Origin: Atopsyche davidsoni
Lineage: Eukaryota; Arthropoda; Insecta; Trichoptera; Hydrobiosidae
Assembly (NCBI GenBank): GCA_022113835.1
Contig: JAILWY010000008.1
Span: forward strand, 5,305,001 to 5,369,000
Reading direction: 5' to 3'
Length of the DNA stretch: 64,000 bases
Made by a program: the position numbers and the translations under genes
Notes under the pieces: model-generated
Database searches by the model: none
What the model was told of the DNA's origin: nothing
The model's input: the letters and a program-made list of their open reading frames with translations, nothing else
Shown here: piece by piece, positions 22,291 through 34,871 of the stretch
How positions within the stretch are numbered: the first letter of the stretch is position 1
Layout: each line of letters starts with the position of its first letter

Positions 22291-25289
22291 GGGAGTAAGT
22301 AAAAATATTTTTTAAAGAAAAAGCCTCTATGAGATCATCAAACCATGTTTTTAAAGGTATATTGTATACATAAATAATATATATGTCCAAATAGTTTTTG
22401 TTTGAAAGCGTTTTGCATATTCAAAGGTTTCTCCGGATCTTGAAACACGAAAACGCTTAAAAAAAATGTTCGTCATATCTTAGCCATTATGTCATAATAC
22501 TATTATCAATCAATTTGTTAGACTGTAAACTCTAACTTCCTGAAAAAAATTATAACCAAAGGTTGTTTTATTTTATGATAAAGTCAGATAGTAATTTGAA
22601 TTTGTAAATGGCTCACAATCAAGTAGGACGTTATAAAAATTGTACATATTTGAAAAATTTTAGTTAAAAACTGAATTTTATAGACCCTAATAATAAAATA
22701 TTAAAACTAGTAAAATATTCATGTAAAAAGTGAAATAAAGGATCTGCATTCTCAATAATGCTGTTCTGTAGTGAAAAGCTTTCAAAACTTTGGTTATTTT
22801 ACTTGTGGCATTAAGCTCGCAGTATTTTAATTTATATTGCCAGAGCGGACTCAAAACACAAATTAATATAGTTAAAGCATTCAGATATGAGATGATCTTG
22901 TTTGCCAATTAATTATATAAAACAATGCAATGCAAAAGTTATTTTGGATTTTGAGAACTGTACTCGAATTAAACTCTCAATCATTATTAAGTGAGCGAAG
23001 CAAAAACTTTATCAAGTATATTGATAGCTCATTTGTGAATATTTGTAGAAACTTATCCTTTGCGTCATCCAAAAAATTAATGCTTCATAAACATTGTTTG
23101 TATTCATATATTATTCATCAATTAAAAACCCTTGCTTAAAGTATTTATACAATTAATAAAAAAGCATAGCAAAACAACATTTTGCATATGTCATTTAAAA
23201 CGTGTTTACAATAATTATATAGTATTAAGCTTATATCAAAATATCCATAAATTTCTTGAGTTATTGTATCATATAATACAAAATACAACAAGTCATCATG
23301 GCTTGCTAAAAACGAAAATGGAAATTTGAAGAAAACTTGTCATTTATAATATTTTATTTAGCTGTTAGTTTTGTTGTTATTTATTGATATTGATATGTAG
23401 TTTATTTGCGTTAAAATTGATTCTTAGCTCTTAAAATCAAACAACATAAAAAAATATAATTTTTTAAAAAAGCAACATGAAATATTTATAATCAATAAAA
23501 ATAAGCTTGATTGATTCAAATTTTAGTACATTTTCAGTTAGGGTTAAAAATAAAAATGCGTTACTTTTATGTAAGATGATACCGATTTTAAATATAAATG
23601 TTAATCTAAAAATTATAAAGCACACCGTGAGTTTTGAAACATGGCGAATACCAATTTGGTTTTCACATTCATTTTAATTGCTCTGGGACAGCAATGAAAA
23701 CGCGAATTTCACCGCCACTGTATACATTAGGCAAATTTTAAAGACCACGTTACCGCTACGCGCTGCGAGATAAATCATTATTAGGAGTATTTTCTGATTA
23801 GAGTGATCGGTAACCAAAATTTATGTGAAATACCTGAGATTAATCAGGCATCAGTTCATTGGCAGGGGCGGCACGTGCAAAAACTCGCATGGACACGACC
23901 CTGGCAATAATAATTAAGGCGTTGTATTGATTCGGTTTCTTGGGTGTTAAGCTGTTTGAAATTTTCTACTCTGCGACGATGGCCTTAGATAGAGGCCAAA
24001 TTGTCATGAAACATAAACCTTCAAGTCACTCATCAACCGGAAACCACAAAATCACCGCATAGTGAAATTACTGTAGCGTTCTTTTACATGATTACATATG
24101 ACAAGCCAAATATTTTGTCTATATAGCTTTCAACTTATTTGTTATTTTCCGAACGGGAACAATGGCAACTTAGATTATCTGAGTTAAACTATAATGCTTT
24201 GTTTATATAAAAGGCAAGAAAAAAACAAGTAAGCAAGCAAAATAAAACATTTAGAGGCTGTTCGATCTAAAAAGTACGCGTTTTCGGCATTAGTAAATTT
24301 TAATGCAAATAATCATAAAAAATACTTGCAAAAGAGATTTTGTATAATTGCACGCCTCTTGAGTAAGATGCTTCATTGTAGGACTTTTGCAGATCTCTTC
24401 TAAATACTAGATTTTTGTAATGCTGAGTATTTCAAGTATTTTTTATTGAAAAAGCTACCAGCAGAGACTCTACAATAATTTAATTAGAGGGTAACTAGAA
24501 ATACCATGTTAATTGAAGTAAAGTAAACAATTTCAAAGCCGTTAATGATACGAAGGTCTCGGCGCTCCATCAATAACCGCCATTTATCAATGTCCTGGTA
24601 CAACATACATCAAACGCTGGAGGCATTTTTAGGACTAGGGTGACCATAACAGAGTATTTAATTTTTTAAATATTTTCAATATATTTGACGGAGAACACTA
24701 TTGAATACAAGATTTTAAGTGTTTTTATCATGTTAATAATTTTCACAAGATTCTAGGAAGGCTTTTTCAATTAGAGCAATTGAAGATGCCTTCGATACTT
24801 TGACAACACTTATTTTCATTTTTTAACTTAAGCTTTGTATCATATCAGTAATGAATTTAATTTTCGATATATTTTAGAAACTCGAAATATTTTTTTGTAC
24901 TAACGTTTTTGTAATAATTTAATCAAAAAATATTTGATGTGGTGTTAAGCATTTTCGGGGAGCATAACTTTTAGTACCTTCACGTTTCGTCACAAATACA
25001 ACCTTTTATGTCATTCACAAATATGACAGTAACAAATATAGATAAAACCGATCATATCAGTCAGTTCAAAGTATTTCTCGGAACATATAAAGTGGAATAT
25101 AACCAAACAATGGGAATATTTTTAGGTTGATGGTAACCCTGGGCGTGTTCGTAGCACGCGCAGAAAAACGCATTGTTCGGGGGAAGTAGCATGAAAGATA
25201 CCCTCTCAATGGGCAGATAGCTCATAATGCTGGGAGATATCAAACTGTCAATAGTTCGCATTCAGGAAGTAAAAAATAGCTTAGCAATG
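22291..25289. other. AT-rich spacer, no gene seen
   Basis: Several 60-73-codon frames on both strands overlap each other and have AT-driven composition. The repeat end at 23934-24005 is the only supported feature; 23680-23920 is somewhat GC-richer and non-coding. Confidence 0.45.
23934..24005 (-). repeat. Dispersed repeat end ending TAACACCCAAGAAAC, copy 3
   Basis: Minus strand: GGCCTCTATCTAAGGCCATC then AAATTTCAAACAGCTTAACA and CCCAAGAAACC. Note the imperfect palindrome around TATCTAAGGCC. Could be the 3' end of a retroelement; the parent is not recognised. Confidence 0.5.
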
Positions 25290-25620
25290 ATGCCACGAAT
25301 AACGGAACGACAATTTTGCCCCGTGCCTCCTGACCTCTAACATAGTTAGGTAACGTCCGACAAATCACCTAACAACTACTCTGAAAAAACGTTATCTGGG
25401 TTATAATACAAAAACTACTTTAGCTGTAGTCTATTTTTTTATAAATACGCCATATAAAAAATGAATCATTTCATTATATTTTATTTTCATGGGTTCTTGT
25501 ATGTAATGCTGCCTGATGCTTCAAATAACGGAAAATATCTCGGTTCCAACTGATTAAGGCAGCGTCTGACAAATCACATAAAAACTACCCCAAAAAGACG
25601 TTATTTGAAGTAATTTTTAT
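25290..25620. repeat. Diverged local duplication, offset about 209 bp
   Basis: TAACGTCCGACAAATCACCT near 25351 corresponds to CAGCGTCTGACAAATCACAT near 25560, each followed by AACTAC and a (A/G)ACGTTAT block. AATAACGGAA also recurs (25298 and 25524). Copies are of unequal length, so it is old. Confidence 0.45.
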
Positions 25621-26879
25621 TATTATTACATATACTCTTTTAAAAAATATATTGAAAACATTATATATATTATTTCTGTTAGATTAATGGGTATCATGGC
25701 GCTTTTGGCATAATTAACAAATGTCCGAAGAATTATTAGTAGCATATAAAAAAAATTGCTTTGAAGTCTGTACACACTCCTAAATATAATAATTAATTAT
25801 TTAACAGTTGTGAAAAATATAATATGCCATGAAATTTAAAGGATCTTGAACATCATTATATTTGTATAAAACCGATGATATAAAACAAAACTTTAATCAA
25901 ATTTAATGTTTTTTTATAAAAATAAACCCTTGACTTATTTTAAACCAAGATATACGAAACATTCACACGGAATTTTTTTTTTTTTTTTAAATTTTATTAA
26001 TAATAATGTTAATAATTACTCGAATTCACTAAATAGCTTACACACTGTTTATTAATAAACTGTGTTTGATAATGCCAACGTGAAAGGTTGGCAAAACCGG
26101 TCACTAATGAAAATAAAAATGTGGAAAATCACTCAAGTATTTTATTCAAAAATATTAAAATGGAATTCCACCAAGTACTCTCTGTCAAAAATATTGAATT
26201 TTTTATTAATAATCATTAATCAAATCATTTTCTTAGTAAAGATATAATAAAGTTAATTTCTTATTAATTAAATGTGATCCATTTTGGGATCACAGCCTAT
26301 TCTAAATTAAGAGAGAAGATGCGCCAAACAAAAACATCCATTATAAAGCCAAATCTTTTTATAATTATTTCAAGATGGTCATTAGACACCCGAGCAGGGA
26401 TGCGGGCCTCTCGCTCACTCATCTTGCTTGCTCTTTTCTCAGCTGGGTAAACTGTCCTCAATTATGCAGGCGAAAGAGTCAAAATAAAGATACCCCAGAC
26501 CATCTTACACGGTATGCTTTCTTATAAAAACTTTATTTGTAAAGTTGCGATTTGGCTATCAAATATTAAATTTATTTGAGGGCTCGATTTTTAAAACAAG
26601 ATTTTCAATAATTAAATAAAATTAAATGTAATGTAGTATGTACGATGATAAAGATCTATTATTTATTATCACTACACTGGTGGTATTTAAACCCAAACCT
26701 TCACTCAGCTCAATTGGCTGTAGTATCTTGCCCCAAAAGCCTTGGTAGTTGAGGTAATTTTTTTAATTTAATATACAAAATATGTTTGTTTAGTGTATTA
26801 TCTTTTAATGTGTTGTAGAATATTTGTTTGAGGTTATTTAATGTTTTACAACTGCGCCACTGTTCATAATAAAATTAAA

Positions 26880-27021
26880 GTCTATAAGGTTGTATAAAAA
26901 TTCACATCGCGTTTCAGATGAGATAAAAAGCGCGATCATGTCAGACGAGCCTCACACCCTTTCAGACTGAGCAGGGGTGTCAAATTCAGTCTTCGTATTT
27001 CTCTCTTTCTTCTCACTTTAG
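26880..27021. promoter_or_regulatory. Possible regulatory block before a polypyrimidine tract
   Basis: TCGCGTTTCAGATGAGATAA, GCGCGATCATGTCAGACGAG and CCTTTCAGACTGAGCAGGGG, then a long pyrimidine tract. TTTCAGA recurs twice. It could be intronic. Confidence 0.15.
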
Positions 27022-27142
27022 CGGCTCTTCAATTTCAAGGATGAAGGCTGACGTGTTCTCATTAAAGGTGGCACGCTATGGGGGATGCAGTGATTGGCAG
27101 CTACAAGGAGAGCCTTTCATCATTCAACAGATTGACAACGGA
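27022..27142 (+). CDS. Possible exon after a strong polypyrimidine tract
   Basis: TTTCTCTCTTTCTTCTCACT TTAG (26998-27021) is a strong acceptor-like tract. The next frame reads GSSISRMKADVFSLKVARYG then GCSDWQLQGEPFIIQQIDNG and stops at 27142. No donor or homology is seen. A second frame (ATG at 27078) is also open. Confidence 0.15.
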
Positions 27143-27754
27143 TAATCGAATAATTACTGTTTTAATTTTTTTATTACAAACTCCAATATTTGGTTCATTT
27201 AGGAATAATTTGTTTAAAAATCATTCAAAGTATATAAGAACGAAAACCGACATGCCAAAAAAAAAATAAATTATTTTTTCGTATAATGAACAAATGTTTT
27301 ATAAATACATATTATTCATGTTCATCCAATAATAACATAAATTTCAATTGTTTATCTTAATTAATTAGGTAAATACTTGGTATATTTAACGATGGAAGCA
27401 ATACTACTTTGTTGTTAAATAATATTAATTTGTGTTGCCGTTGTATAAGTAAACTGATTTCCTTAAAATTCATTTGTATTTGTATTATTAATATGAACCG
27501 TAATACTAGCAAAGTAAATATAATATTTGGAATAATTTAAATTATTAATTAACTGTTGAATATAAACGAGATTCTTTTCGTACCTAAACACTTTATTAAT
27601 GATGTTATCTTAGAAATAGAAATATATTATTTAAAGCTGGTGTTTATTTTTTTCGTATTGTTTTATAATATATATTTTTTTGAATTTTTATCTGAAACAA
27701 ACCAATGCCACTAGCTTAGTAAATAATTTTATGTATTATGATAAGGAATCACAC

Positions 27755-27895
27755 TTCTAAGCTACATCCGATTCATCCAATTTGATTCAAGCTGTGGAGG
27801 TTCTGAAGGGCAGAAGGCTTCAGAAGCACTTTATGGGTGCCATGAAGGTTAGTCGCAAATGCTTCAGGATCGATGACATCTTGCGAAAGACTTAA
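27755..27895 (+). other. Short coding-like block, product unknown
   Basis: One frame encodes ATSDSSNLIQAVEVLKGRRL then QKHFMGAMKVSRKCFRIDDI and LRKT before a stop. It has GC-rich third positions and follows CTTCTAAG, an acceptor-like site at about 27762. Only 44 codons, no family recognised. It may be a decayed transposon frame. Confidence 0.2.
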
Positions 27896-29689
27896 TAGCT
27901 ACAGGTGGTCATCTCTCAACACTTAAGAACAGAAATAACACATAACCTGAATAATACAAAAAAACTAGGTATACGTTTCATTTATAAAGCATTAAAAATG
28001 TTTTTTTTTATTGATTAACCGTGAAAGTAGGGATACATTGGAATCAATCAATTTTAATCAAGTAACTGCACTCATATCTATGAAAAAAGTACGCGAAACA
28101 CCTGACTAAAAACTTGTGTACCTAAGGGTTTAATAATTAAATTATTTATTAATAATAACAATAACCTTTCCCAACCTTGTTTATGGGAGGTCATTACTGT
28201 GGAGTAACAATTAAGCGCGGCCTCCTCAATCTGCAAACTTTCAAGCTTCTTTAGTACAGTAGTTATAATATGCCAACCCTATATTTTTCAGCCCTTAAAC
28301 GTTGATGTACATAACAACAAAAAGTAAGAGCACAATTTGTATTGGCTTAAAATTATAAAGTTAATTTAACTTTTAACGCGTTTTCCTTAAAAATAAAAAT
28401 ATGTAATGACGGCGTGAAGATGAAGAAAATATATAATTTAGAAAATGCGCATTTCAATGTGATGTTTTTCACTTAAGAGCATATTTATACTATTATTGCT
28501 ATTTCTTAAGACCTTACTAATAGTTTACATTATTTTTAGAAATAATTCCAATAAATTGTCTCAGTGTCGTATTGTATTGATATTAATGAATGAAATAATA
28601 TTCAAGATTTTAATGCCTACGTTGATTGATGATGATACTATTACTTAAATTTATTTATTTTTGTTGGGAAAATTCCTTGTTTTGATTCTTGTTTTGTACG
28701 TAAGGATATATGGATATTGCAAAAAAAAATTGTATATGTGAAAAATATGGTATTAAGCTTAATAAGTTACGTTTATAGCAATTAAAAGAATCCATCAAAT
28801 ACATACTTGTAAATATAAAAGAATAAGAAAACGCCATTTACCTCTGAGATTAAACGCGGGTAGTCGCTTTATGACGGCCCTGTGAAAGGCGAAAAAATGT
28901 ACAGTGTTATTCACATTCCTGCTTTTTAGGTCTTTAATGATGACCCTTTGTCCGTCTTCTACAGCGTGGATCTCTTTCAGTGCTTCTGTGGCTGTGGAAT
29001 ATTTTTTCAGCAATTCATTTGATGCCCAACGACTATAACACTCTGTACATCTTACAGCGTGGAATCTCTTATAACATCTGCTTTGCGGGTAATGCTAGTC
29101 TTATTTGGGTTCAAAAAGATAACTTAACGAGTAAACCTTTTATTTGAGAATAATACACATTTACCTTCTTGTTTGCATCATTAGAGTTTTTAATGGCAGT
29201 TATATTTACGAGTATATTTTTAAATAAAACTAGAACTTCAATGACTTTCCAGTTTTCATAAATCAAATTTGTCATACATCACACCACAAAACTTTTTGTC
29301 AATTTTTTGCGCTTAAGTTTGTATTTTTTTATGCAAACAGTGGAAATTAAAACAATATTTATAAAATAACTCATATTTTACACACAAAAAAAATCTTAAA
29401 TCTTCCCATCTTCCCTCAATTAAAATTTTATTTAAATAAAATAATATGAAAAAGTGACTGTAAATCCCAAAAAAGTGCTGTCGTTTTTAACCTTAAATTA
29501 CTATAAAAATAAAACCTCTAATAAAATACTCGGGAACAAACGGTCAATATCAATTCAGAAATACAATAAACACAATTGTTAGGAAAGGAAAGTAATCTCC
29601 GATAACTATGCCACTAAAAAATATAATTATTTTCCACATATTCAATACATTTACTGCGCAACAAAAACAGCTATAACCTTTTATCTTCT

Positions 29690-29865
29690 GAGCCAAAGTC
29701 TGGCCAGTGAGTTATGACCAAAATAACATCAGAATATAACGGATTACGAGCCGTTACACCAATCTGAGAAAACCGCCTGAAGCCCGGTGGAATTGGATCA
29801 AATCAGTAACGGCTTTAGGAATATGGATCGGCCCTTTTTATGCAGTTGAGCTGTGAAAACAGCGA
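29690..29865. promoter_or_regulatory. Possible enhancer-like island
   Basis: Information-rich block without coding frames: TGGCCAGTGAGTTATGACCA, GGATTACGAGCCGTTACACC, AATCAGTAACGGCTTTAGGA, ATATGGATCGGCCC. AGCCGTTAC and GTAACGGCT form an inverted repeat about 60 bp apart. GGATTA and TAATCC-type (bicoid/Otx-like) cores are present. Confidence 0.3.
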
Positions 29866-30495
29866 AATAATATTTTTAAGGGAGGAAAAAAAATAGACGA
29901 AAAGCAATACCATACAAATATTGTCAAAAATCCTCTTTTGATTAAAAATCCAATCAAATTTCTACTAAAACATATATCTTGTTTCGATTACATATCATAT
30001 TGGCGATACTAATAAAAAATTTTTGAACAACGCTTGGTATATTATTTTCCCTTAAAAAATAAAAAAATATTATATAAAACTATGATTATACCAGGGTTTT
30101 GCCTTACAGTTATAAATAATTTATTAAAAACCAGTCATTTTAATTAAAATTATAACATAAAATTCTGAATAAAAAATTGCTTGAAAAACCGTTATATCTG
30201 TTAATTTCGAGTAAAATTCTGATACCAACACAGATGTAGAAATGAGGTTACTTAAAAATAGAGATTGAGGTCTATTCTATTATAAATAAGGTATAAAGTG
30301 TGCACTTTTCGTCGTGCTGTTTCATAGGCTTTTCGACTCTAAGTTATATTTCGTATATCGCTGTAGTCATTTAATAAATAACCAGGGAATATAAATACGG
30401 GGTACCCAAAAACCCAATAAACACGTGACAGCATGTCCCTATACCTAACATGTTGGAAGGAACCCTTTTCATAAAGGCCATATCAATACAAATAA

Positions 30496-30672
30496 TATAC
30501 GATCGCGGGGGTGAACCGTCTAATAAATAATGTTTCTTTATATTTCATCACGCCGCGCGGGATAGAAGGAGAGGTAATGGAGTGTGCCAGGGCCTGTGAG
30601 CCAGTTACAGATTTATATGGACCGCCTTTGCAACCTACTTACTACCTTCGGATCGAATGTACCTTGGTGTAA
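30496..30672 (+). CDS. Possible small exon or ORF, product unknown
   Basis: The open frame ends ITPRGIEGEVMECARACEPV then TDLYGPPLQPTYYLRIEC and TAA. An ATG at 30577 would give a 31-residue peptide with three cysteines. It lies in a GC-richer island (30360-30660). No acceptor is obvious upstream and no homology is recognised. A regulatory island is an equal alternative. Confidence 0.15.
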   Translation, partial: YTIAGVNRLINNVSLYFITPRGIEGEVMECARACEPVTDLYGPPLQPTYYLRIECTLV

Positions 30673-30785
30673 TGATATAACCTACACTATTAACAATATT
30701 CAAGTAAAAGGCTTTTTAGTATAGATGCTTAAAGCAAGCTTGTGTTCTTACAATCTTTAACAATATTGGTGAAGATCCATTATTA

Positions 30786-30946
30786 TAATGATAAAAGTAA
30801 CTTTGTATTCTGTCTTCACTTTGAGTTTATTATAATTATTCGACCAAATAGACTAGGTCACCATCAGATGCATAACGAAACTAGTCATGCAAAAAAATAT
30901 AATAAACTCAAAGTGAAGACAGAATACAAAGTTACTTTTATCATTA
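30786..30946. mobile_element. Fold-back MITE family F, copy 1
   Basis: The arms at 30786-30834 and 30898-30946 are 49-bp exact reverse complements (TAATGATAAAAGTAACTTTG...). The loop contains GACCAAATAGACTAGGTCAC and AGATGCATAACGAAACTAGT. The same arm and loop sequences recur at 59.36-59.60 kb, which makes this a dispersed family. Frames predicted across it are palindrome artefacts. Confidence 0.8.
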
Positions 30947-30999
30947 GAATTATAATCAACTAACCATTAAGGCGTAACTGAAATTATAATAATGTATAT

Positions 31000-33217
31000 T
31001 AGCAGGTAACCCCAGTTTCTTCAGTTTTAACTACGACTATGCATATGCTTTGCCAAATATTAAAATGTCCTTTAATGTCCAATAAATTTCATAGGTTTAA
31101 AAAATATATAATATTCTCATAATAGAATAATCAATATACTTTTCTTAACCCAGTATTTCAATTCATATAAACAGTACATATTTCAATATTAAATAATCAT
31201 TGTTTGTGGGTTGCTTGCTAATACTTTATTTAATTAAATATCTGAGTATTTCTATTTCTATTTTTCCCTGAAAAATATTTAATAATTGATATATTCAACA
31301 ATACGCAATATTGTAAATTTTATCGTGAATTTCAATAACTCTGATAGCATTGAATTTTACTGAGTATTTTATTTCACCCAAAAAAATTTTAAACTTAAAA
31401 TTAATATTTCTCTGCAAACTGTTTCCAGTTATAATGAAATAGCGTTCAATTGAATGTGTTTGATATCAATCAACGAATGATGGTAATGAACTTGATGAAG
31501 AGTTGGCGACCGCTCTCGTGGAGCCATTGATTTAAATACATTGTGAAACGCTTCTAAAGGTTTTCTGGGAATGTATTTCAATAGCCAGGAAGCAATTATA
31601 TATTTCAGGTATTTTATACTGTTGTTTAATATCAAATTTTTAGTTACATTTGGTATAAAGAAGGTTACACTTCTACGCTAGAAACATAATTTAATTTATA
31701 TTCTACGACTTAAAGTTTATGAACAAATATCAAATATACGCAGACACACGAATAAATAAAAACATGTGAACATGTGTGTGTGTTTGTGAGTAATTTTAGT
31801 GCTAAGAAATATTTGTTTTGAAATGGCCTACAGGAATTGTGATTTTGAACAAAGCCGTCATTGTGCAAAATATTTAGTTTTCGTTACTTCGAGTCGGGTT
31901 CAAGAGACCCGAAGTAAATCTCACGGAGTAGTGGATAAATTTTTATTACACTATATTCGAGAGGGAAAAACAACAGTAATATCGGATTGTCCCACCGCCG
32001 CCGTTTCGCGAAATGTATGTCCACATGGACTTAGGACAATACAAAAACAGTTCATATATAATGCTATAATAGGGTGGTATCAAACGTTACACTGGAAATA
32101 TGCGATGGCCGGGAGATTGTGACTACTCTGGGTTAATATTTTTTGAAGGAGAAAACGAAATATTATAAATTGTTTGTACTAAAACATTTTGACCTTTATC
32201 TTTGATTGGCCTTTTTCATTTTAAAGTTTTTAGTCCCAGTAAATTATTTTTAAATAACTTTACTCATCTTCATCAAAATTATGATCTGAGAAAATAATGC
32301 ACGCATTCAAAATAATCGCTTCATAACACAAGGTATAAAAATTTAGGTAATACAAAGCATTATTTGATATTTTTAACCACATTGTAGTCTAGAAGTTTGT
32401 GAGCTGATCGAAAAGTTTTAGGCAAAGCCAAGTTTTTTTTATATTATTCTATTCTATTCAGAAAGCTCATTGTGAAAACCGTGATGAACCTTTTTGCGAT
32501 TTCTCTGTATCTTACAAGGTAAATACCGGAGACGTTTTAAGTCAGACTCAAGCTTGTCTTTCAATACTTGTCTATTTGCTTCTCTTCTTGCGATATTTGG
32601 GTACACGACTATTTATATGTACGCGCATATATCAATACCAAAGTTCGGTTGAGCAAAATATACTTGAAGTGAAGGCAAAAACTAAACCTTATTTAAAAGA
32701 CGCATAAGCCGAAGTAAGTCTATTATCTGGCAGGGAATCCAGCAAAGCGGTAGTCAAAACGACAAACCTATTCTGAAAGATGAGGCATTCGAAAGCCTTA
32801 CGCACGCGTGGTACAGACCAATCTTTTTTGCGTGGGAAAGGGTTGAAAGTATTCTCACGCGAAATCTTTTACTTATCTCAGAAACCTCTTCCCTGGTGGC
32901 TGTTTGCCGAGACGTGTCAACTTTAGTTACGGTAAATATTCTAGAAGGTTCGATCCCAAATACCAATGTTTGGTGTTTGAAACCTGCTCCAATTTATTCG
33001 ACATATAGGTCTGATTCTCTTACGTATCGAGATATTCAACATCTGATATAATTTCTACATTTATTGCGATTGTAAAATAAATTAAACTAATTTACCATAT
33101 TTATATGCGATTTTAATGTAAGAATTCTGTTTTGCGAAATATTAAGCGTATATCTATTTTTTGGATTGGACGTCAATCAGATGCGTATTTATTACCCATT
33201 ACGGGTTTATTATATTA
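31000..33217. other. AT-rich spacer; one unexplained 107-codon frame
   Basis: The frame at 31799-32122 has no recognisable motif. It spans a hairpin (TTACTTCGAGTCGGGT ... ACCCGAAGTAA, near 31883-31915). A (TG)n tract sits just upstream (31770-31782). I do not call a gene. Confidence 0.35.
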
Positions 33218-33465
33218 TTACTAATATGATTAGGCACATTAGTTAGAAATATTGGTTGGCCTGAGCACATTGTTTCACATGTAGAGTATGATTGTTAAAA
33301 ATTCTCGATAAACCGAAGTGATTCGTTAGTACAGGGGTTAGTACACCGGTCATGTAAGCCAAGGGATGTGGGTTCAAATCCCACACAAATCACGATGATA
33401 TTTTTCTGAGAGTTTCTTTAAATCATCTTCTATGTATGAACTAATGTGCCTAATCATATTAGTAA
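33218..33465 (+). mobile_element. Terminal-inverted-repeat element with a tRNA-like core, copy 1
   Basis: The first 27 bp (TTACTAATATGATTAGGCAC... at 33218-33244) are the exact reverse complement of the last 27 bp (33439-33465). Between them lies a 76-nt tRNA-like segment (33318-33393) followed by a tail beginning CGATGATATTTTTCTGAGAG that recurs in the other copies. The leader (TTGGCCTGAGCACATTG..., about 33254) recurs in copy 3 at 57.1 kb. The TIRs argue for a DNA-transposon MITE, while the tRNA core is what a SINE would carry. I know no family with exactly this structure. Confidence 0.75.
33318..33393 (+). tRNA. tRNA-like (Thr-TGT-like) core of mobile element, copy 1; probably not a functional tRNA
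   Basis: It is 76 nt long. The acceptor ends GTGATT and AATCAC pair over six bases. The T arm GTGGGTTCAAATCCCAC is a perfect 5-bp stem with a B-box-like TTCAAAT loop. The anticodon loop can be read CATGTAA (TGT, threonine), but the anticodon stem has at least two mismatches. The D arm is weak. The mismatches and the position inside a repeat argue for a tRNA-derived repeat. Confidence 0.5.
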
Positions 33466-34364
33466 AAATATGAAGCATTAAAAAAATTTACACTCCGCAA
33501 TATTGATTTAAAACAAATGTTTTGTAATCTATTTTTAATCTTAACATTTTTTAAAGTGTATATAATTTTTCCCTTTTCACTACCATTCATAGTTTTTGGA
33601 GCTAAAAATAATTTTCCACGATAGATTCTATTATATTTAAAGAATTTTTTTTAAATTAAACACAATCTTGCATAGCTAACAGTTTTTAGAGTTTTAGTCT
33701 TTCAAATACTTTAAGTGAGTCTGATAAAGTCTAGTAGAGTAGATAAGTATTAGTAGTAAAAATAAGTGCAGTCTAATATTGCCTCTAAAGGGTGAAAACC
33801 GTAAAAAATGATGTATGAAGAATAACTATTAAGTGGGTCATAATTGATATTTTAAATAAATTAATTCAAACTTGTTTTCAATACATCTGTCAATATATTT
33901 TAATGTCAATCATTGAAAAATACCCCTGAAAATGTATTTAGACACAAAGCTTTGAGTTGAACCTACATTTCCCAGCTGTTGTGTCCCTAAGCTCTGTGCT
34001 ATTGAATTTCTGGGCACTTGTTTCTAAGAAATAAGAGTATCGCAAAATAACGTGTAGATGTTATATACAAAAAAAAAAATGAATAATCATTAATTTTTAC
34101 AATTTCTGAAAAAATTATAACCAACTTACTCACCTTCAGTAATATTGTTTTGAAACAACAAAGTGTTTATTCTCTTGCGTAAAGCCTTTCGATACGTTGA
34201 ACATTCACTTTGTATAAAAACTTTTGTATTATTTCCTTAATTTTTCATTTGTATTTTTTCGTCCATCTGACACTAGTTCGTACGCGGCATACAAAGCAGG
34301 CAATATAACAAATGGTATTCGAGCAAAAATTGTTTTATTCCGACAACAAAAAAAAAAAACCCCA

Positions 34365-34600
34365 CGGATGGCATTTCACGGCTCGGCCGCAGTTTGACAG
34401 TGTGAAGGCTTTTTGTATGGGCGGGCCCATTCACTCTTTATTCGCCGGGTTTTTTGTTCACTTCCCCCATAGCCTTGTTTTAAGCTAAACTGTAAAAAAT
34501 CTTTTCAGACGGAGTGTCTTTTTCAGGGTGATTTTTTTCAGGGTGGAATTTGAAATGGCCCGCCAAAATGAGAGCAAGGCCTAAGCTCCCGGAAGCGGAT
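34365..34600. promoter_or_regulatory. Possible enhancer-like island
   Basis: GC-richer block (ACGGCTCGGCCGCAGTTTGA, GGGCGGGCCCATTCACTC, TTTATTCGCCGGG). TTTTTCAGGGTG occurs twice within 20 bp near 34520. No coding frame. Confidence 0.25.
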
Positions 34601-34800
34601 AGTGTGATTAGGCGAGTCAAGTTGGACACTGGGTATGGCTTGGTTCAAGTAGGCTTCAAACGCAGAAATGACGTGTTTTATTTGGCAATTTTCCAAACAA
34701 AATAAATAGGTATTTTTAAATATCAGCTCTAAACTTTAAGAATTGAACATATAATGATAATATTTTTAAAGAAAAAAAAAAAAATTAAATTTCCATTTTT

Positions 34801-34868
34801 TGGCACATTTTTTTAAATATTGAAAATTGATTAAAGAAACTCTCAGAAAAATATCATCGTGATTTGTG
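34801..34868 (-). mobile_element. tRNA-core element, 3' tail fragment
   Basis: On the minus strand it begins CACAAATCACGATGATATTT and runs through TCTGAGAGTTTCTTTAATCA to ...AATGTGCCA, matching the end of the T arm plus tail of copies 1-3. The tRNA body is missing. The break is followed, three bases on, by another dispersed repeat (34872-34914). Confidence 0.65.
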
Positions 34869-34871
34869 CAA

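Noticed and set aside
26690..26755. tRNA-like A box (AGCTCAATTGGCTGTAG)
   Set aside because: No B box or terminator at the right distance.
31799..32122. 107-codon frame as a gene
   Set aside because: No motif, no splice or promoter context, and it spans a hairpin. Chance length is plausible in 64 kb.
33318..33393. Functional tRNA-Thr gene
   Set aside because: Anticodon stem mismatches, repeat context and multiple diverged copies point to a mobile element core.
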